Shown: piece after piece, positions 51,845-59,961 of the stretch
How positions within the stretch are numbered: the stretch's first letter is position 1
Layout of the letters: each line of letters begins with the position of its first letter
NCBI GenBank assembly: GCA_003249215.1
Contig: QKJR01000095.1
Span: forward strand, 115,033 to 179,032
Origin: Rhodobacterales bacterium
GTDB lineage: Bacteria > Pseudomonadota > Alphaproteobacteria > Rhodobacterales > Rhodobacteraceae
DNA: 64,000 nt
Direction: 5' to 3'
Notes under the pieces: model-generated
The model's input: the letters and a program-made list of their open reading frames with translations, nothing else
What the model was told of the DNA's origin: nothing
Databases searched by the model: none
Program-made: the position numbers and the translations under genes

Positions 51845-52631
51845 GACAGCCCCCACCCCCGCCTATCTGGCCTGGAAGACCGCGCAGAAACGGCGCCGGG
51901 CGATGATCGCGCTGGCGCAGGCGGGCCTGCTCGCGCTCTTCCTGATCGTCTGGGAGATCGGACCGCAGCGCGGTTGGGTCAACCCGATGCTCACGAGCTA
52001 CCCCTCCGCCGTCGGGCAGGCCCTGCTCGACATGATCCGCGACGGTCAGCTCTGGTCGAACCTCGGGGTCACGCTGCTCGAAGTGGTGATCAGCTTCGCC
52101 GCCGCGATGATCGGCGGCACGTTGATCGCGGTCCTGCTCTGGATGTCTCCGGCGCTCGAGCGCGTGCTCGATCCGTTCCTCGTCGTGCTCAACGCGCTGC
52201 CCAAGATCGCGCTGGTGCCGATCTTCTACATCTGGCTCGGCCCGACCGGCTCGATCTATGCCGTCGCCATCGCGGTCTCGATCTTCATCACCATCCTGAT
52301 GCTCTACACCGGCTTTCGCCAGACCGATCCGAACAAGCTCAAGCTGGTGCGCACGATGGGCGCGAGCCAGGCGCAAATCCTCGGCAAGGTCGTGCTGCCC
52401 GGCAACCTCGACACCTTCACCGCGACGCTGAAGGCCAATGTCGGCCTCTCGCTCGTGGGTGTGATCGTCGGCGAGTTCCAAGCCTCGACCGCGGGCCTCG
52501 GCTATCTCATCGTCTACGGCAGCCAGATCTTCCGGATGGATATGGTGATGGCCTCGATCGTCGTGCTCGGGGTGATCTCGATCCTCATCTATCTGCTGAT
52601 CCAGTGGATCGAGCGCCGTCTCGCGCGCTGA
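51837..52631 (+). CDS. ABC permease, NitT/TauT type
   Basis: Inner-membrane permease of 264 residues and six helices. The coupling region carries TDPNKLKLVRTMGASQAQIL, and a conserved block GVIVGEFQASTAGLGYLIVY lies near the end. It is followed by a stable hairpin and then the exporter gene. Confidence 0.92.
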   Translation: MSETAPTPAYLAWKTAQKRRRAMIALAQAGLLALFLIVWEIGPQRGWVNPMLTSYPSAVGQALLDMIRDGQLWSNLGVTLLEVVISFAAAMIGGTLIAVLLWMSPALERVLDPFLVVLNALPKIALVPIFYIWLGPTGSIYAVAIAVSIFITILMLYTGFRQTDPNKLKLVRTMGASQAQILGKVVLPGNLDTFTATLKANVGLSLVGVIVGEFQASTAGLGYLIVYGSQIFRMDMVMASIVVLGVISILIYLLIQWIERRLAR

Positions 52632-52635
52632 GACC

Positions 52636-52661
52636 CTGCGGAGCGGCCCGTCGCTCCGCAG
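52636..52661 (+). other. Hairpin between the ABC permease and the TauE/SafE gene
   Basis: CTGCGGAGCG-(6)-CGCTCCGCAG is a perfect 10-base stem, without a T tract. It may dampen or end transcription before the exporter and GntR genes. Confidence 0.6.
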
Positions 52662-52682
52662 CCCTCCTACGAAAGTCCTGAA

Positions 52683-53417
52683 ATGCTTACCCACCCGTTG
52701 GGCATCGACCTCGCGCATTGGCTGATTGCGGCGGTCATCGTCTTCATCGGATCGTCGATCCAGGGGCTGAGCGGCGTCGGCCTCGGCCTTGTCGCCGCGC
52801 CGCTTCTGCTGCTGACCGCACCGCAGCTCGTCCCCGGACCGCTCCTCTTCATCTCCTGCGTGATCTCGCTGATCGCGGTGCGCCGCGAGCGCAGCGCGCT
52901 CGACACGCGCGGCCTCGGCTATGCGCTGGCCGGGCGGCTCGTCGCCTCGCTGGCGGCGGCCTCGGCGATCGGCTTTCTGCCCGCGCGCGAACTCGGCCTG
53001 CTCTTCGGCCTCGCGATCCTCGTCGGTGCCGCGCTGAGCCTGACGCCGGTGCATATCGCGCCCACGCGCCCCGCGCTCGTTCTGGCCGGAACGCTCTCGG
53101 GCTTCATGGGCACGCTGACCTCGGCCGGAATGCCGCCGATGGCGCTCGTCTATCAACACGCGAGCCCGGCGGTGATCCGCACCTCGCTCTCGGGCTTTCT
53201 CGCCGTCGGCAGCGTGTTCTCGATGAGCGCGCTGGCGATGGTCGGGCGCTTTGGCCTGCGAGAAATCCTGCTTGGTTGCTTCCTGATGCTGCCGATGTGG
53301 CTCGGCTATCGGGTCTCGACCCCGCTCTCGCGCCGGGTTCCGCGTCGCACCCTGCGCTATATCGTCGTCTGCCTCTCCGGGCTGAGCGGGGTCATGCTGT
53401 TGCTGAAATCGGTCTGA
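52683..53417 (+). CDS. TauE/SafE family sulfite or anion exporter
   Basis: An inner-membrane protein of 244 residues and about eight helices. The N-terminal repeat has SSIQGLSGVGLGLVAAPLLL, the family mark, and the second half repeats the pattern as GFMGTLTSAGMPPMALVYQH. Members export sulfite, sulfoacetate or other organic anions. It could remove a by-product of the imported compound; a sulfur-containing substrate is possible but unproven. Confidence 0.85.
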   Translation: MLTHPLGIDLAHWLIAAVIVFIGSSIQGLSGVGLGLVAAPLLLLTAPQLVPGPLLFISCVISLIAVRRERSALDTRGLGYALAGRLVASLAAASAIGFLPARELGLLFGLAILVGAALSLTPVHIAPTRPALVLAGTLSGFMGTLTSAGMPPMALVYQHASPAVIRTSLSGFLAVGSVFSMSALAMVGRFGLREILLGCFLMLPMWLGYRVSTPLSRRVPRRTLRYIVVCLSGLSGVMLLLKSV

Positions 53418-53475
53418 CATGGTGATTGCAACGGCCCCGCAGGCAAGTACAAGATCACCCGCAAGGAGGGCCAGA

Positions 53476-54168
53476 ATGGACAGCCCGCAGAAAATCGGAC
53501 ATGCGCATGGCGCGCTGTTCACGAAGGTCTATGAAGAAATCAAGGCCGGCATCATTTCCGGCCGGTTCAAGGCGGGCGACCGTCTTTATGAAGAGCGGCT
53601 GGCCGAGGAATTCGGCGTCTCGCGCAATCCGATCCGCGAGGCGTTCCGGTTGCTCAGCTCGGAGGGGCTGGTCGAGGTCATCAACCGGCGCGGGGTCTAT
53701 GTGCGGTTCCTCGATCCGCGCCAGTCGCGCGAGATCGTCGAGATCCGCGCCGTGCTCGAGGGCCACAACGCCCGTCTCGCCGCCCGCCGCGGCGACCCCG
53801 AGCTGCTGGACCGCGCGCAGGGCGTTCTCGACGAAGGCACGCGGGCGCTCGCCGCCGGGCGGCCCGAGGCGCTTGCGGGCCTGAACGAGCAGTTCCACGG
53901 TCTGCTCTCCGAGGCCGGCGACAACGAATTGCTGCAGGAGCTTCTCGCGCTCCTGCGGCTGCGCTCGGCACTGCTCTTCGCAAAGGCGGACCCGACGATT
54001 CAGCGCGAAAGCTGGGACGAGCACGCCGACATCCTCAAGGCGATCATCGACGGCGCCGAGGAGCATGCGGGCGATCTGGCCACCGAACACGTCCTGCGGG
54101 CCGGTCGGCGCGCCGAGACCCTGACCGGGGTCGACCGCGTCGATGCGCCCGAAGAGGCCCCCAAGTAA
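53476..54168 (+). CDS. GntR family regulator, FadR/FCD subgroup
   Basis: A 230-residue regulator with a winged helix (FTKVYEEIKAGIISGRFKAG, YEERLAEEFGVSRNPIREAF, RLLSSEGLVEVINRRGVYVR) and a helical FCD effector domain with EIVEIRAVLEGHNARLAARR. AAGGAGGG precedes the ATG at 53476; the frame is open to 53419. It probably binds the palindrome at 50002 and controls the transporter and hydrolase. Confidence 0.92.
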   Translation: MDSPQKIGHAHGALFTKVYEEIKAGIISGRFKAGDRLYEERLAEEFGVSRNPIREAFRLLSSEGLVEVINRRGVYVRFLDPRQSREIVEIRAVLEGHNARLAARRGDPELLDRAQGVLDEGTRALAAGRPEALAGLNEQFHGLLSEAGDNELLQELLALLRLRSALLFAKADPTIQRESWDEHADILKAIIDGAEEHAGDLATEHVLRAGRRAETLTGVDRVDAPEEAPK

Positions 54169-54238
54169 TCTCGCCTAAGAGTGATGCAGAGGATCCGGGC
54201 GCGGGCACGGCGGTCCGACCGGCACGCCCCATCGGCAT

Positions 54239-54273
54239 GATGCAATCTCGCATCGGCGATGTCTGTGCGCATC
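54239..54273 (+). promoter_or_regulatory. Two tandem inverted repeats, candidate upstream activator sites
   Basis: GATGC-AATCTC-GCATC (54239-54254) and GATG-TCTGTGCG-CATC (54258-54273) share the 16-base form GATG-N8-CATC. Their centres are 19 bases apart. They lie about 110-140 bases before a sigma-54 promoter, where sigma-54 activators usually bind as tandem dimers. Confidence 0.5.
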
Positions 54274-54328
54274 AAATCCCGATCGAAGCGACCGAGGGGC
54301 GGCCCGCGGATCGCCGAAAACAACCGTG

Positions 54329-54365
54329 AAAAATATTTAATCATTATTTTTCAAATAGATAAAAG
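54329..54365 (+). promoter_or_regulatory. AT-rich spacer, possible IHF bend site
   Basis: An AT-rich run (AAAAATATTTAATCATTATT and on) lies in otherwise GC-rich DNA, between the inverted repeats and the sigma-54 promoter. AATCA-T-TATTTTT is a partial match to the IHF consensus. A bend here would bring the activator to the polymerase. Confidence 0.35.
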
Positions 54366-54380
54366 AACATCCATCAAAAC

Positions 54381-54396
54381 TGGAACGCAACTTGCA
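54381..54396 (+). promoter_or_regulatory. Sigma-54 (-24/-12) promoter of the P450 operon
   Basis: TGGAAC-GCAAC-TTGCA matches TGGCAC-N5-TTGCA with one mismatch; GG and GC are separated by exactly 10 bases, as required. Transcription would begin near 54406, about 35 bases before the P450 ATG. A sigma-54 activator with GAFTGA is encoded in the same operon. Confidence 0.8.
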
Positions 54397-54439
54397 TCGT
54401 TAACTCTCGAAACGCGACTTACGCCCGGGAGCCCCGCAT

Positions 54440-55642
54440 ATGACGCAAGATGCCCTCGCAGACGACACCCTGCCCTTTCTGGACGTCGCCGATCCGAAAT
54501 TCTCGATCCGCTCGCAGGCGGTCCTCGATGCCCGCGACGCCTCGTGGTGCGCCCGCACCTCCTATGGCCTTGCCGCGCTGCGCTATGACGATGTGCAAAA
54601 ACTCCTGCGCCATCCGAAATTGCGTCAGGGCTCCTATCGCTGGCCCGCGCATAACGGCGTGACCGGCCTTTTCGCCCGCTGGTGGGAGGCGATGCTGCTC
54701 AGCCAGGAGGGCGACACCCATGCCCGCCTGCGCCGCATGGCGAACCCGGCCTTTTCGCCCAAGCTGATCTCGTCCTTGATCCCGAAATTCCAGGCGCTGG
54801 CGAACATGCTGATCGACCAGTTCGCGGCCAAGGGCGAATGCGATTTCATCGCCGATTTCACCGAACCCTATGCAACCGGCGTGATCTGCGACCTGCTCGG
54901 CCTGCCCTTCGAGCGCTGGCGCGAGCTGGCCGATATCGCAGGCGAAATGGGCCTCGCGCTCGGCGTGACCTTCAAGCAGGACCTGCCCACGATCGAGGCC
55001 GCCACCCAGCGCATCTTCGACTTCGCCGAGGAACTGGTGGCCGAGCGTCGCGCCCGGCCGACCGAGGATTTCATCGGCATGCTGATCCAGGCGAATGCCG
55101 ATCAGGACCAGCTCTCGGATCAGGAATTGCTCGACATGATCGTTCTGGCGATCTTCGGCGGCATCGACACCACCCGCAACCAGCTCGGCCTCGCGATGGC
55201 GACCTTCATCGAGACCCCCGCGCAATTGACCCTGCTGAGTGAACGCCCCGAACTCGGTCGCGCCGCCGTCGAAGAAGTGATGCGCGTGCGTCCGACCGTG
55301 ACCTGGGTCACCCGCGAGGCGGTCGAGGATTTCATCTATAACGACACGCTGATCCCCGCGGGCACGACGCTGCACCTCTTCTCGCAATCGGCGACCTCGG
55401 ACCCCGAGATTTTCCCGAACCCCGGCTTCGACATCACTGCCGAGCGCAAGCCGCATTTCGGCTTTGGTGGCGGCACGCACCATTGCCTGGGCCATTTCAT
55501 CGCCCGCGGCGACATGACCGAGGCGCTGAAGCTGCTCGCCCAGCGCATCAAGAACCCCCGCTTCAACGGCCCCGTGGAATGGCTGCCCGACAGCGGCAAT
55601 ACCGGCGCGATCCGGATGCCGATCGCCTTCGACCCCGCCTGA
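54440..55642 (+). CDS. Cytochrome P450
   Basis: A soluble bacterial P450 of 400 residues. The I-helix has FGGIDTTRNQ, the ExxR segment is in AVEEVMRVRPTVTW, and the heme site FGFGGGTHHCLGH has the thiolate ligand Cys349. GGGAG precedes the ATG. The next two genes encode a ferredoxin and a reductase, a class I electron chain. Two glutamine-synthetase-like ligases and an amine-type transporter follow, so hydroxylation of a carbon next to nitrogen in an amine is a reasonable guess. Confidence 0.95.
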   Translation: MTQDALADDTLPFLDVADPKFSIRSQAVLDARDASWCARTSYGLAALRYDDVQKLLRHPKLRQGSYRWPAHNGVTGLFARWWEAMLLSQEGDTHARLRRMANPAFSPKLISSLIPKFQALANMLIDQFAAKGECDFIADFTEPYATGVICDLLGLPFERWRELADIAGEMGLALGVTFKQDLPTIEAATQRIFDFAEELVAERRARPTEDFIGMLIQANADQDQLSDQELLDMIVLAIFGGIDTTRNQLGLAMATFIETPAQLTLLSERPELGRAAVEEVMRVRPTVTWVTREAVEDFIYNDTLIPAGTTLHLFSQSATSDPEIFPNPGFDITAERKPHFGFGGGTHHCLGHFIARGDMTEALKLLAQRIKNPRFNGPVEWLPDSGNTGAIRMPIAFDPA

Positions 55643-55666
55643 TCCCGGACCTGAAAGGACCCCGCC

Positions 55667-55852
55667 ATGAAAGTTCACGTCGACATGTCGATCTGCCTGC
55701 TGCACGGCCAATGCGTGATCGCCGCGCCCGAGATCTTCTCCTTCGATGACGCGGGCGGCCTCGTCTGGGTGGCCGAGATCGACGAGGTGCAGGCGGGCGA
55801 CGCCGAAGCCGCCTCGGACGCCTGCCCCGAACAAGCGATCGTTCTGGGCTGA
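55667..55852 (+). CDS. [3Fe-4S]-type ferredoxin
   Basis: A small electron carrier of 61 residues. Cysteines are in MSICLLHGQCVIAAPEIF and DACPEQAIV; the C-x2-H-x2-C spacing with a later CP is typical of single-cluster [3Fe-4S] ferredoxins that serve P450s. It lies 24 bases after the P450 stop with GAAAGGA upstream. Confidence 0.93.
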   Translation: MKVHVDMSICLLHGQCVIAAPEIFSFDDAGGLVWVAEIDEVQAGDAEAASDACPEQAIVLG

Positions 55853-55857
55853 GCGGG

Positions 55858-57096
55858 ATGGGCGGGCCGCGCATCACCATCGTCGGCGCCTCGCTCGCGG
55901 GGCTGCGCACGGCCGAGGCGCTGATGGCCGAACTGCCCGGCGCGCGCGTCACCTTGGTGGGCGACGAGCCGCATCTCCCCTACAACCGCCCGCCGCTGTC
56001 CAAGGACGGGATCGAGGCGCTGGCACAGGGGGAGACCCCGGAGACCGAAGTCTTCGACAAGCTCGTTCTGCGCTCGAAACTGGCGCCTGGGCAGGTCGAG
56101 ATGCGATTGGGCACCGCCGCGACCGGGATCGAGGGCGGGGATGTGCGGCTCGCCGATGGCACGCTGATCCGCTCCGACTGGATCGTCGCGGCCACCGGCA
56201 TCCGACCGCGGCGCCTTGCCCTCTCGGGCGCCATGGATCGCCGCCACGTCCTGCGCAGCTTTGACGACGCCCGCGCACTGGCGGCCGGGCTGCGCCCCGG
56301 AGCGCGGCTGGTGGTGATTGGCGCCGGGTTCATCGGCTGCGAGATCGCCGCCACCGCCCGCAAGCTCGGGCTGCATGTCACCCTGATCGAACCCGCCCCG
56401 CAACCGATGCTGCGCGCGCTCGGGGCGCGCGTCGCGGCCGCCATGGCCGCCTTCCACCGCCGCCACGGCGTCACCGTTCTGACCGGCCGCAGCCTCGAGC
56501 GGATCGAAGCGGATCGGGTAATCCTAGATGACGGGCAGGCGATCGAGGCCGATCTGATCGTCGAGGCGCTCGGCTCGCTGCCGAATACCGAATGGCTGGC
56601 GGGGTCGGGCGCCGATCTGGGCGACGGCGTTCTGCTCGACGCCCGCCTGATCGCAGAGGGAACCGAAAACCTGCTCGCCGTGGGTGACATCGCGCGCTTC
56701 GCCAACCCGCTCTTCGACGCCGTCCCGCGCCGGGTCGAACATTGGTGCGTGCCGGGCCAGACCGCGAAACGCGCCGCCGAGACCATCGCCGCCCGCACCC
56801 GAGGCGAAGACCCCGCCCCCGATTTCGCCCCGATGCCGAGCTTCTGGTCCGACCAATACGGCCTGCGGCTTCAGGCCTTCGGCGCGCCCACGCTGGCCGA
56901 GACGCAAACCGTCGTCGAGGGCGATCTGTCGCGGATCGGCGCGGCGCCGGTGATCGTCGAATACGCCCGCGCGGGGCAGCTCGTCGGCGTCATCGGCCTC
57001 GGCGCCAATCCCGCCACGCTTGCCAGACACCGCGCGCGCCTTGTCGCAGCCCTCGCTCCTTCATCCCCCGCCCTTTCATCCAACGTCACCGCCTGA
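55858..57096 (+). CDS. FAD-dependent ferredoxin reductase
   Basis: The 412 residues have an FAD-binding Rossmann motif (ITIVGASLAGLRTAEAL), a second nucleotide motif for NAD(P)H (LVVIGAGFIGCEIAATA) and the late FAD segment NLLAVGDIARF, the layout of putidaredoxin-reductase-like proteins. It completes the P450 redox chain and lies 5 bases after the ferredoxin gene. Confidence 0.93.
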   Translation: MGGPRITIVGASLAGLRTAEALMAELPGARVTLVGDEPHLPYNRPPLSKDGIEALAQGETPETEVFDKLVLRSKLAPGQVEMRLGTAATGIEGGDVRLADGTLIRSDWIVAATGIRPRRLALSGAMDRRHVLRSFDDARALAAGLRPGARLVVIGAGFIGCEIAATARKLGLHVTLIEPAPQPMLRALGARVAAAMAAFHRRHGVTVLTGRSLERIEADRVILDDGQAIEADLIVEALGSLPNTEWLAGSGADLGDGVLLDARLIAEGTENLLAVGDIARFANPLFDAVPRRVEHWCVPGQTAKRAAETIAARTRGEDPAPDFAPMPSFWSDQYGLRLQAFGAPTLAETQTVVEGDLSRIGAAPVIVEYARAGQLVGVIGLGANPATLARHRARLVAALAPSSPALSSNVTA

Positions 57097-57103
57097 GGTT
57101 TCC

Positions 57104-58420
57104 ATGACCAACGCCCTGACCACTGCCCTCGAACAGCTCGACGCCGAGATTGTCCATGTCGGCCAGTTCGACTATGCGAGCGTCTTCCGCGAGCGCCGCC
57201 TGCGCCGCGCGCAATTCCTCGAATGGGCGAGCGACGCGCGCTTTGCCAACGTCCTGCCCTATTGGGACGCGGCCGACAGCCTCTGGGGCGGATCGAGCTA
57301 CTACACCGAGACGGTCGAGATCGACCCGGCCTCGATGCGCCACAACCCCTCGGAGCCCGGCGCGGTCAGCGTGATCGCGGAGCTGTCGGGCGCGGCCAAG
57401 GAGTTGATGCCGCGTCAGGTGCTGCGCCGCCAGATCGAGCGCGCCGCGGCCATGGGTTTCACGGTCGATGCGGCGTTTGAATTCGAGCTGATCCTGCTTG
57501 ATGAAAGTGACGTCTCGGTGCGCGACAAGGGCTTCTCGAACCTCGCGAAATTCGCCCCCGACAACAAATGCTGGTCGGGCGCCACTGCCAATATCCACGC
57601 CGGTTTCATTGCCGGGATGGAGGCCGAGATCCTTGGCCATGACGTAAACCTCTATGGCCTCGGCGTCGAGCTTGGCCCCGGCTGCCTCGAGGCGACGCTC
57701 GGCGCGACCGAGGGGCTGCGCGCGGCGGATGACGCGGCCTTCTTCCGGATGGCGGCGCGGTCCTTCGCGCGCAAGCACAGCAAGACCGCGAGCTTCATGC
57801 CCTATCTCGGCGCGGATTATCCCGGGATCGGCGGACATTGCACGCTCAGCCTGCGCGACAAGGCGACCGGCAGGAACCTGTTCTCGACACCCGAAGCCAC
57901 GACCTCGGCACTGGCCGGATCGTTCATCGCCGGCATGATGCAGATCGTCCCCGAGGCCTTTGCGATGTGCACCTCGACGGTCAACGCCTATCGCCGCCTT
58001 GCGCCGGGCAGCTGGGCGCCGAAATCGCTGACCTGGGCGGAGTATCCCTTCACCGTGGCGGTGCGCTCGGCTCCGCATGCGGGCGACCGCGCGCGGCTCG
58101 AATTCCGGGTGCCGCCGGCCGACTGCAACCCCTATCTCACGCTCGCGCTGATGCTGGGCGCAGGGCTCGACGGGATCGAGCGCAAGCTGACCACCCCCGC
58201 CCCTGCCACCGCAGCCCATCCCGATTTCGTGCCCGAGGGCGCGCAACGCTTCCCGCGCGATCTGGCCGAGGCCGCCGATCGCCTCGCCGCCAGCGCCGAC
58301 GCCGCCCGGATCTTCGGCGCCGAGTTCACCCAGAATTTCGCGGCCGCCTGCCGCGCCGAATACGCCAGCCTCGCGAAAGCGGTCAGCGCCGAAGAACGCG
58401 CCCGCTACCTCGAAGGCTGA
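57104..58420 (+). CDS. Glutamine-synthetase-like ligase (first copy)
   Basis: A 438-residue GS-fold protein. Metal and substrate residues are kept in AAFEFELILLD, ELGPGCLEATLGA, GIGGHCTLSL and RLEFRVPPADCNPYLTLA. It lacks the length and N-terminal sequence of GlnA, so a gamma-glutamylamide synthetase or related amine ligase is more likely than true glutamine synthetase. It overlaps no neighbour; the second copy follows after 26 bases. Confidence 0.87.
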   Translation: MTNALTTALEQLDAEIVHVGQFDYASVFRERRLRRAQFLEWASDARFANVLPYWDAADSLWGGSSYYTETVEIDPASMRHNPSEPGAVSVIAELSGAAKELMPRQVLRRQIERAAAMGFTVDAAFEFELILLDESDVSVRDKGFSNLAKFAPDNKCWSGATANIHAGFIAGMEAEILGHDVNLYGLGVELGPGCLEATLGATEGLRAADDAAFFRMAARSFARKHSKTASFMPYLGADYPGIGGHCTLSLRDKATGRNLFSTPEATTSALAGSFIAGMMQIVPEAFAMCTSTVNAYRRLAPGSWAPKSLTWAEYPFTVAVRSAPHAGDRARLEFRVPPADCNPYLTLALMLGAGLDGIERKLTTPAPATAAHPDFVPEGAQRFPRDLAEAADRLAASADAARIFGAEFTQNFAAACRAEYASLAKAVSAEERARYLEG

Positions 58421-58446
58421 GCGACAAGAACAACAGGGAGACGACC

Positions 58447-59928
58447 ATGACCACCACCGACACCGATTATCACCGCGACGTCGAGGCCAGTGGCCGCGCC
58501 GCACTGGTCGAGCGTGTGCGCAAGAAGATCGACGCGCTCGGCGTCGATTACATCTATTACCAATACATCTCGATCACCGGCCGCGTGATGGGCAAGGCCG
58601 CCCCCGCCCGGCACTGGGAGACGCAGGCGCGCAAGGGCGTGCAGACCTGGATGGGCGGCGTGACGAACGTTCTGCCGAACTTCAAGGGCGAGCTGATCGG
58701 GTTTGACTCGAACGCGATGGAATGCATCGCCCTGCCGGACCCGGACACCTTCGTGCAGCTGCCCTGGGACAAGCGCGTCGCACGGGTCTTCTGCACGCTC
58801 TACTACAGTCTCGAGGATCCGAACTTCCCCGGCCAGTATTATGAATACGACACCCGCGGGAACCTGAAACGCTTCGACGCCGAGTTCCGCGCCAAGCACA
58901 ACGGGTTGCACCTGCGGGTGGGGCTTGAGCCCGAGATGCTCTGGCTCAAACCCGAGGCGGGCGAGGTGCGCCCCTATTCCGGCGTGACCGAACCCCTCGC
59001 CTATCACATCGGCCAGTTCGAGAGCGCCCGCGAGATCTGGATGCAGGTCAGCGACTATGCCCGCGCCATGGGCCTCGACATGATCCAGGGCGATTGCGAG
59101 GACGCGCCCGGCCAGATCGAGCTCAACTATCAGTTCGACGACGCGCTGCCGACCTGCGACCGGATGACGACCTATCGCCAGATCTGTGCCGAGGTGGCGC
59201 GCCAGCGCGGGCTGATCGCCTGCTTCATGGCGAAACCCTTCATGGGCTATGCGGCGAACGGCTGTCACCACAACTGCTCGGTCTGGACCGGCGGCTCGCG
59301 CGAGTTGCAGGATATCATCCCCGGCGAGCTGCCCGGGATGGAGGAGAACTGGCTCTACTCCAAGGGTGGGGTGAACGAATTCGAGAACAAGGAGGGCGGC
59401 TGGCTGCCGACGGAACTGGGGCACCATGTCCTTGGCGGGTCGCTCAAGCATATCGACGCGCTGACCTGCCTCGGCGCCTCGACCGTCAACAGCTATCGCC
59501 GCTTCAACGATTACGGCCTCTGGGCGCCGATCGGCGCGAACTGGGGATTGCAGAACCGTTCCTGCACGATCCGCATCAGCTCGCCCGACCGGTTCGAGTT
59601 CCGCGCCGTCGACAGCATGGTCAACCCGCACCTGTTCTGCGGCGCGCTGCTGAAGGCGATGGACGACGGGATCACCCACAAGATCGACCCCGGAAAGCCC
59701 GAATCGCGTAACGTTACGGAAGTCTGGCAGTCGGGCGAGCCGGTGAAGCTGATCCCGCTCAATTTGCGCGATGCACTGACCGCTTTGGAAAAGGATGAGG
59801 TCATCCGCTCGGCACTTCCGGGCCGTCTCTACGATGTCTTCGACGAATACAAACAAGACGAGTGGACACGCTTCCTGCGGGAGGTCACCAATTGGGATGT
59901 GGAACAGTATCTGCATTGCGTGCCGTAA
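58447..59928 (+). CDS. Glutamine-synthetase-like ligase (second copy)
   Basis: A 493-residue GS-fold protein, only distantly related to the first. It retains GLEPEMLWLKP, GDCEDAPGQIELNYQF (two Glu), HHNCSVWTGG, WGLQNRSCTIRI and FEFRAVDSMVNPHLF. Size and motifs recall gamma-glutamyl-amine synthetases used in isopropylamine or aniline breakdown. CAGGGAG precedes the ATG. It would conjugate an amine to glutamate with ATP. Confidence 0.87.
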   Translation: MTTTDTDYHRDVEASGRAALVERVRKKIDALGVDYIYYQYISITGRVMGKAAPARHWETQARKGVQTWMGGVTNVLPNFKGELIGFDSNAMECIALPDPDTFVQLPWDKRVARVFCTLYYSLEDPNFPGQYYEYDTRGNLKRFDAEFRAKHNGLHLRVGLEPEMLWLKPEAGEVRPYSGVTEPLAYHIGQFESAREIWMQVSDYARAMGLDMIQGDCEDAPGQIELNYQFDDALPTCDRMTTYRQICAEVARQRGLIACFMAKPFMGYAANGCHHNCSVWTGGSRELQDIIPGELPGMEENWLYSKGGVNEFENKEGGWLPTELGHHVLGGSLKHIDALTCLGASTVNSYRRFNDYGLWAPIGANWGLQNRSCTIRISSPDRFEFRAVDSMVNPHLFCGALLKAMDDGITHKIDPGKPESRNVTEVWQSGEPVKLIPLNLRDALTALEKDEVIRSALPGRLYDVFDEYKQDEWTRFLREVTNWDVEQYLHCVP

Positions 59929-59961
59929 CTCCGCCCCCTTCCCAAAACCGAAAGTGAGTGC

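Noticed and set aside
57104..58420. The first GS-like gene as housekeeping glnA
   Set aside because: No glnB-like neighbour and no GlnA N-terminus are present, the protein is shorter, and it is embedded in a catabolic operon with a P450.
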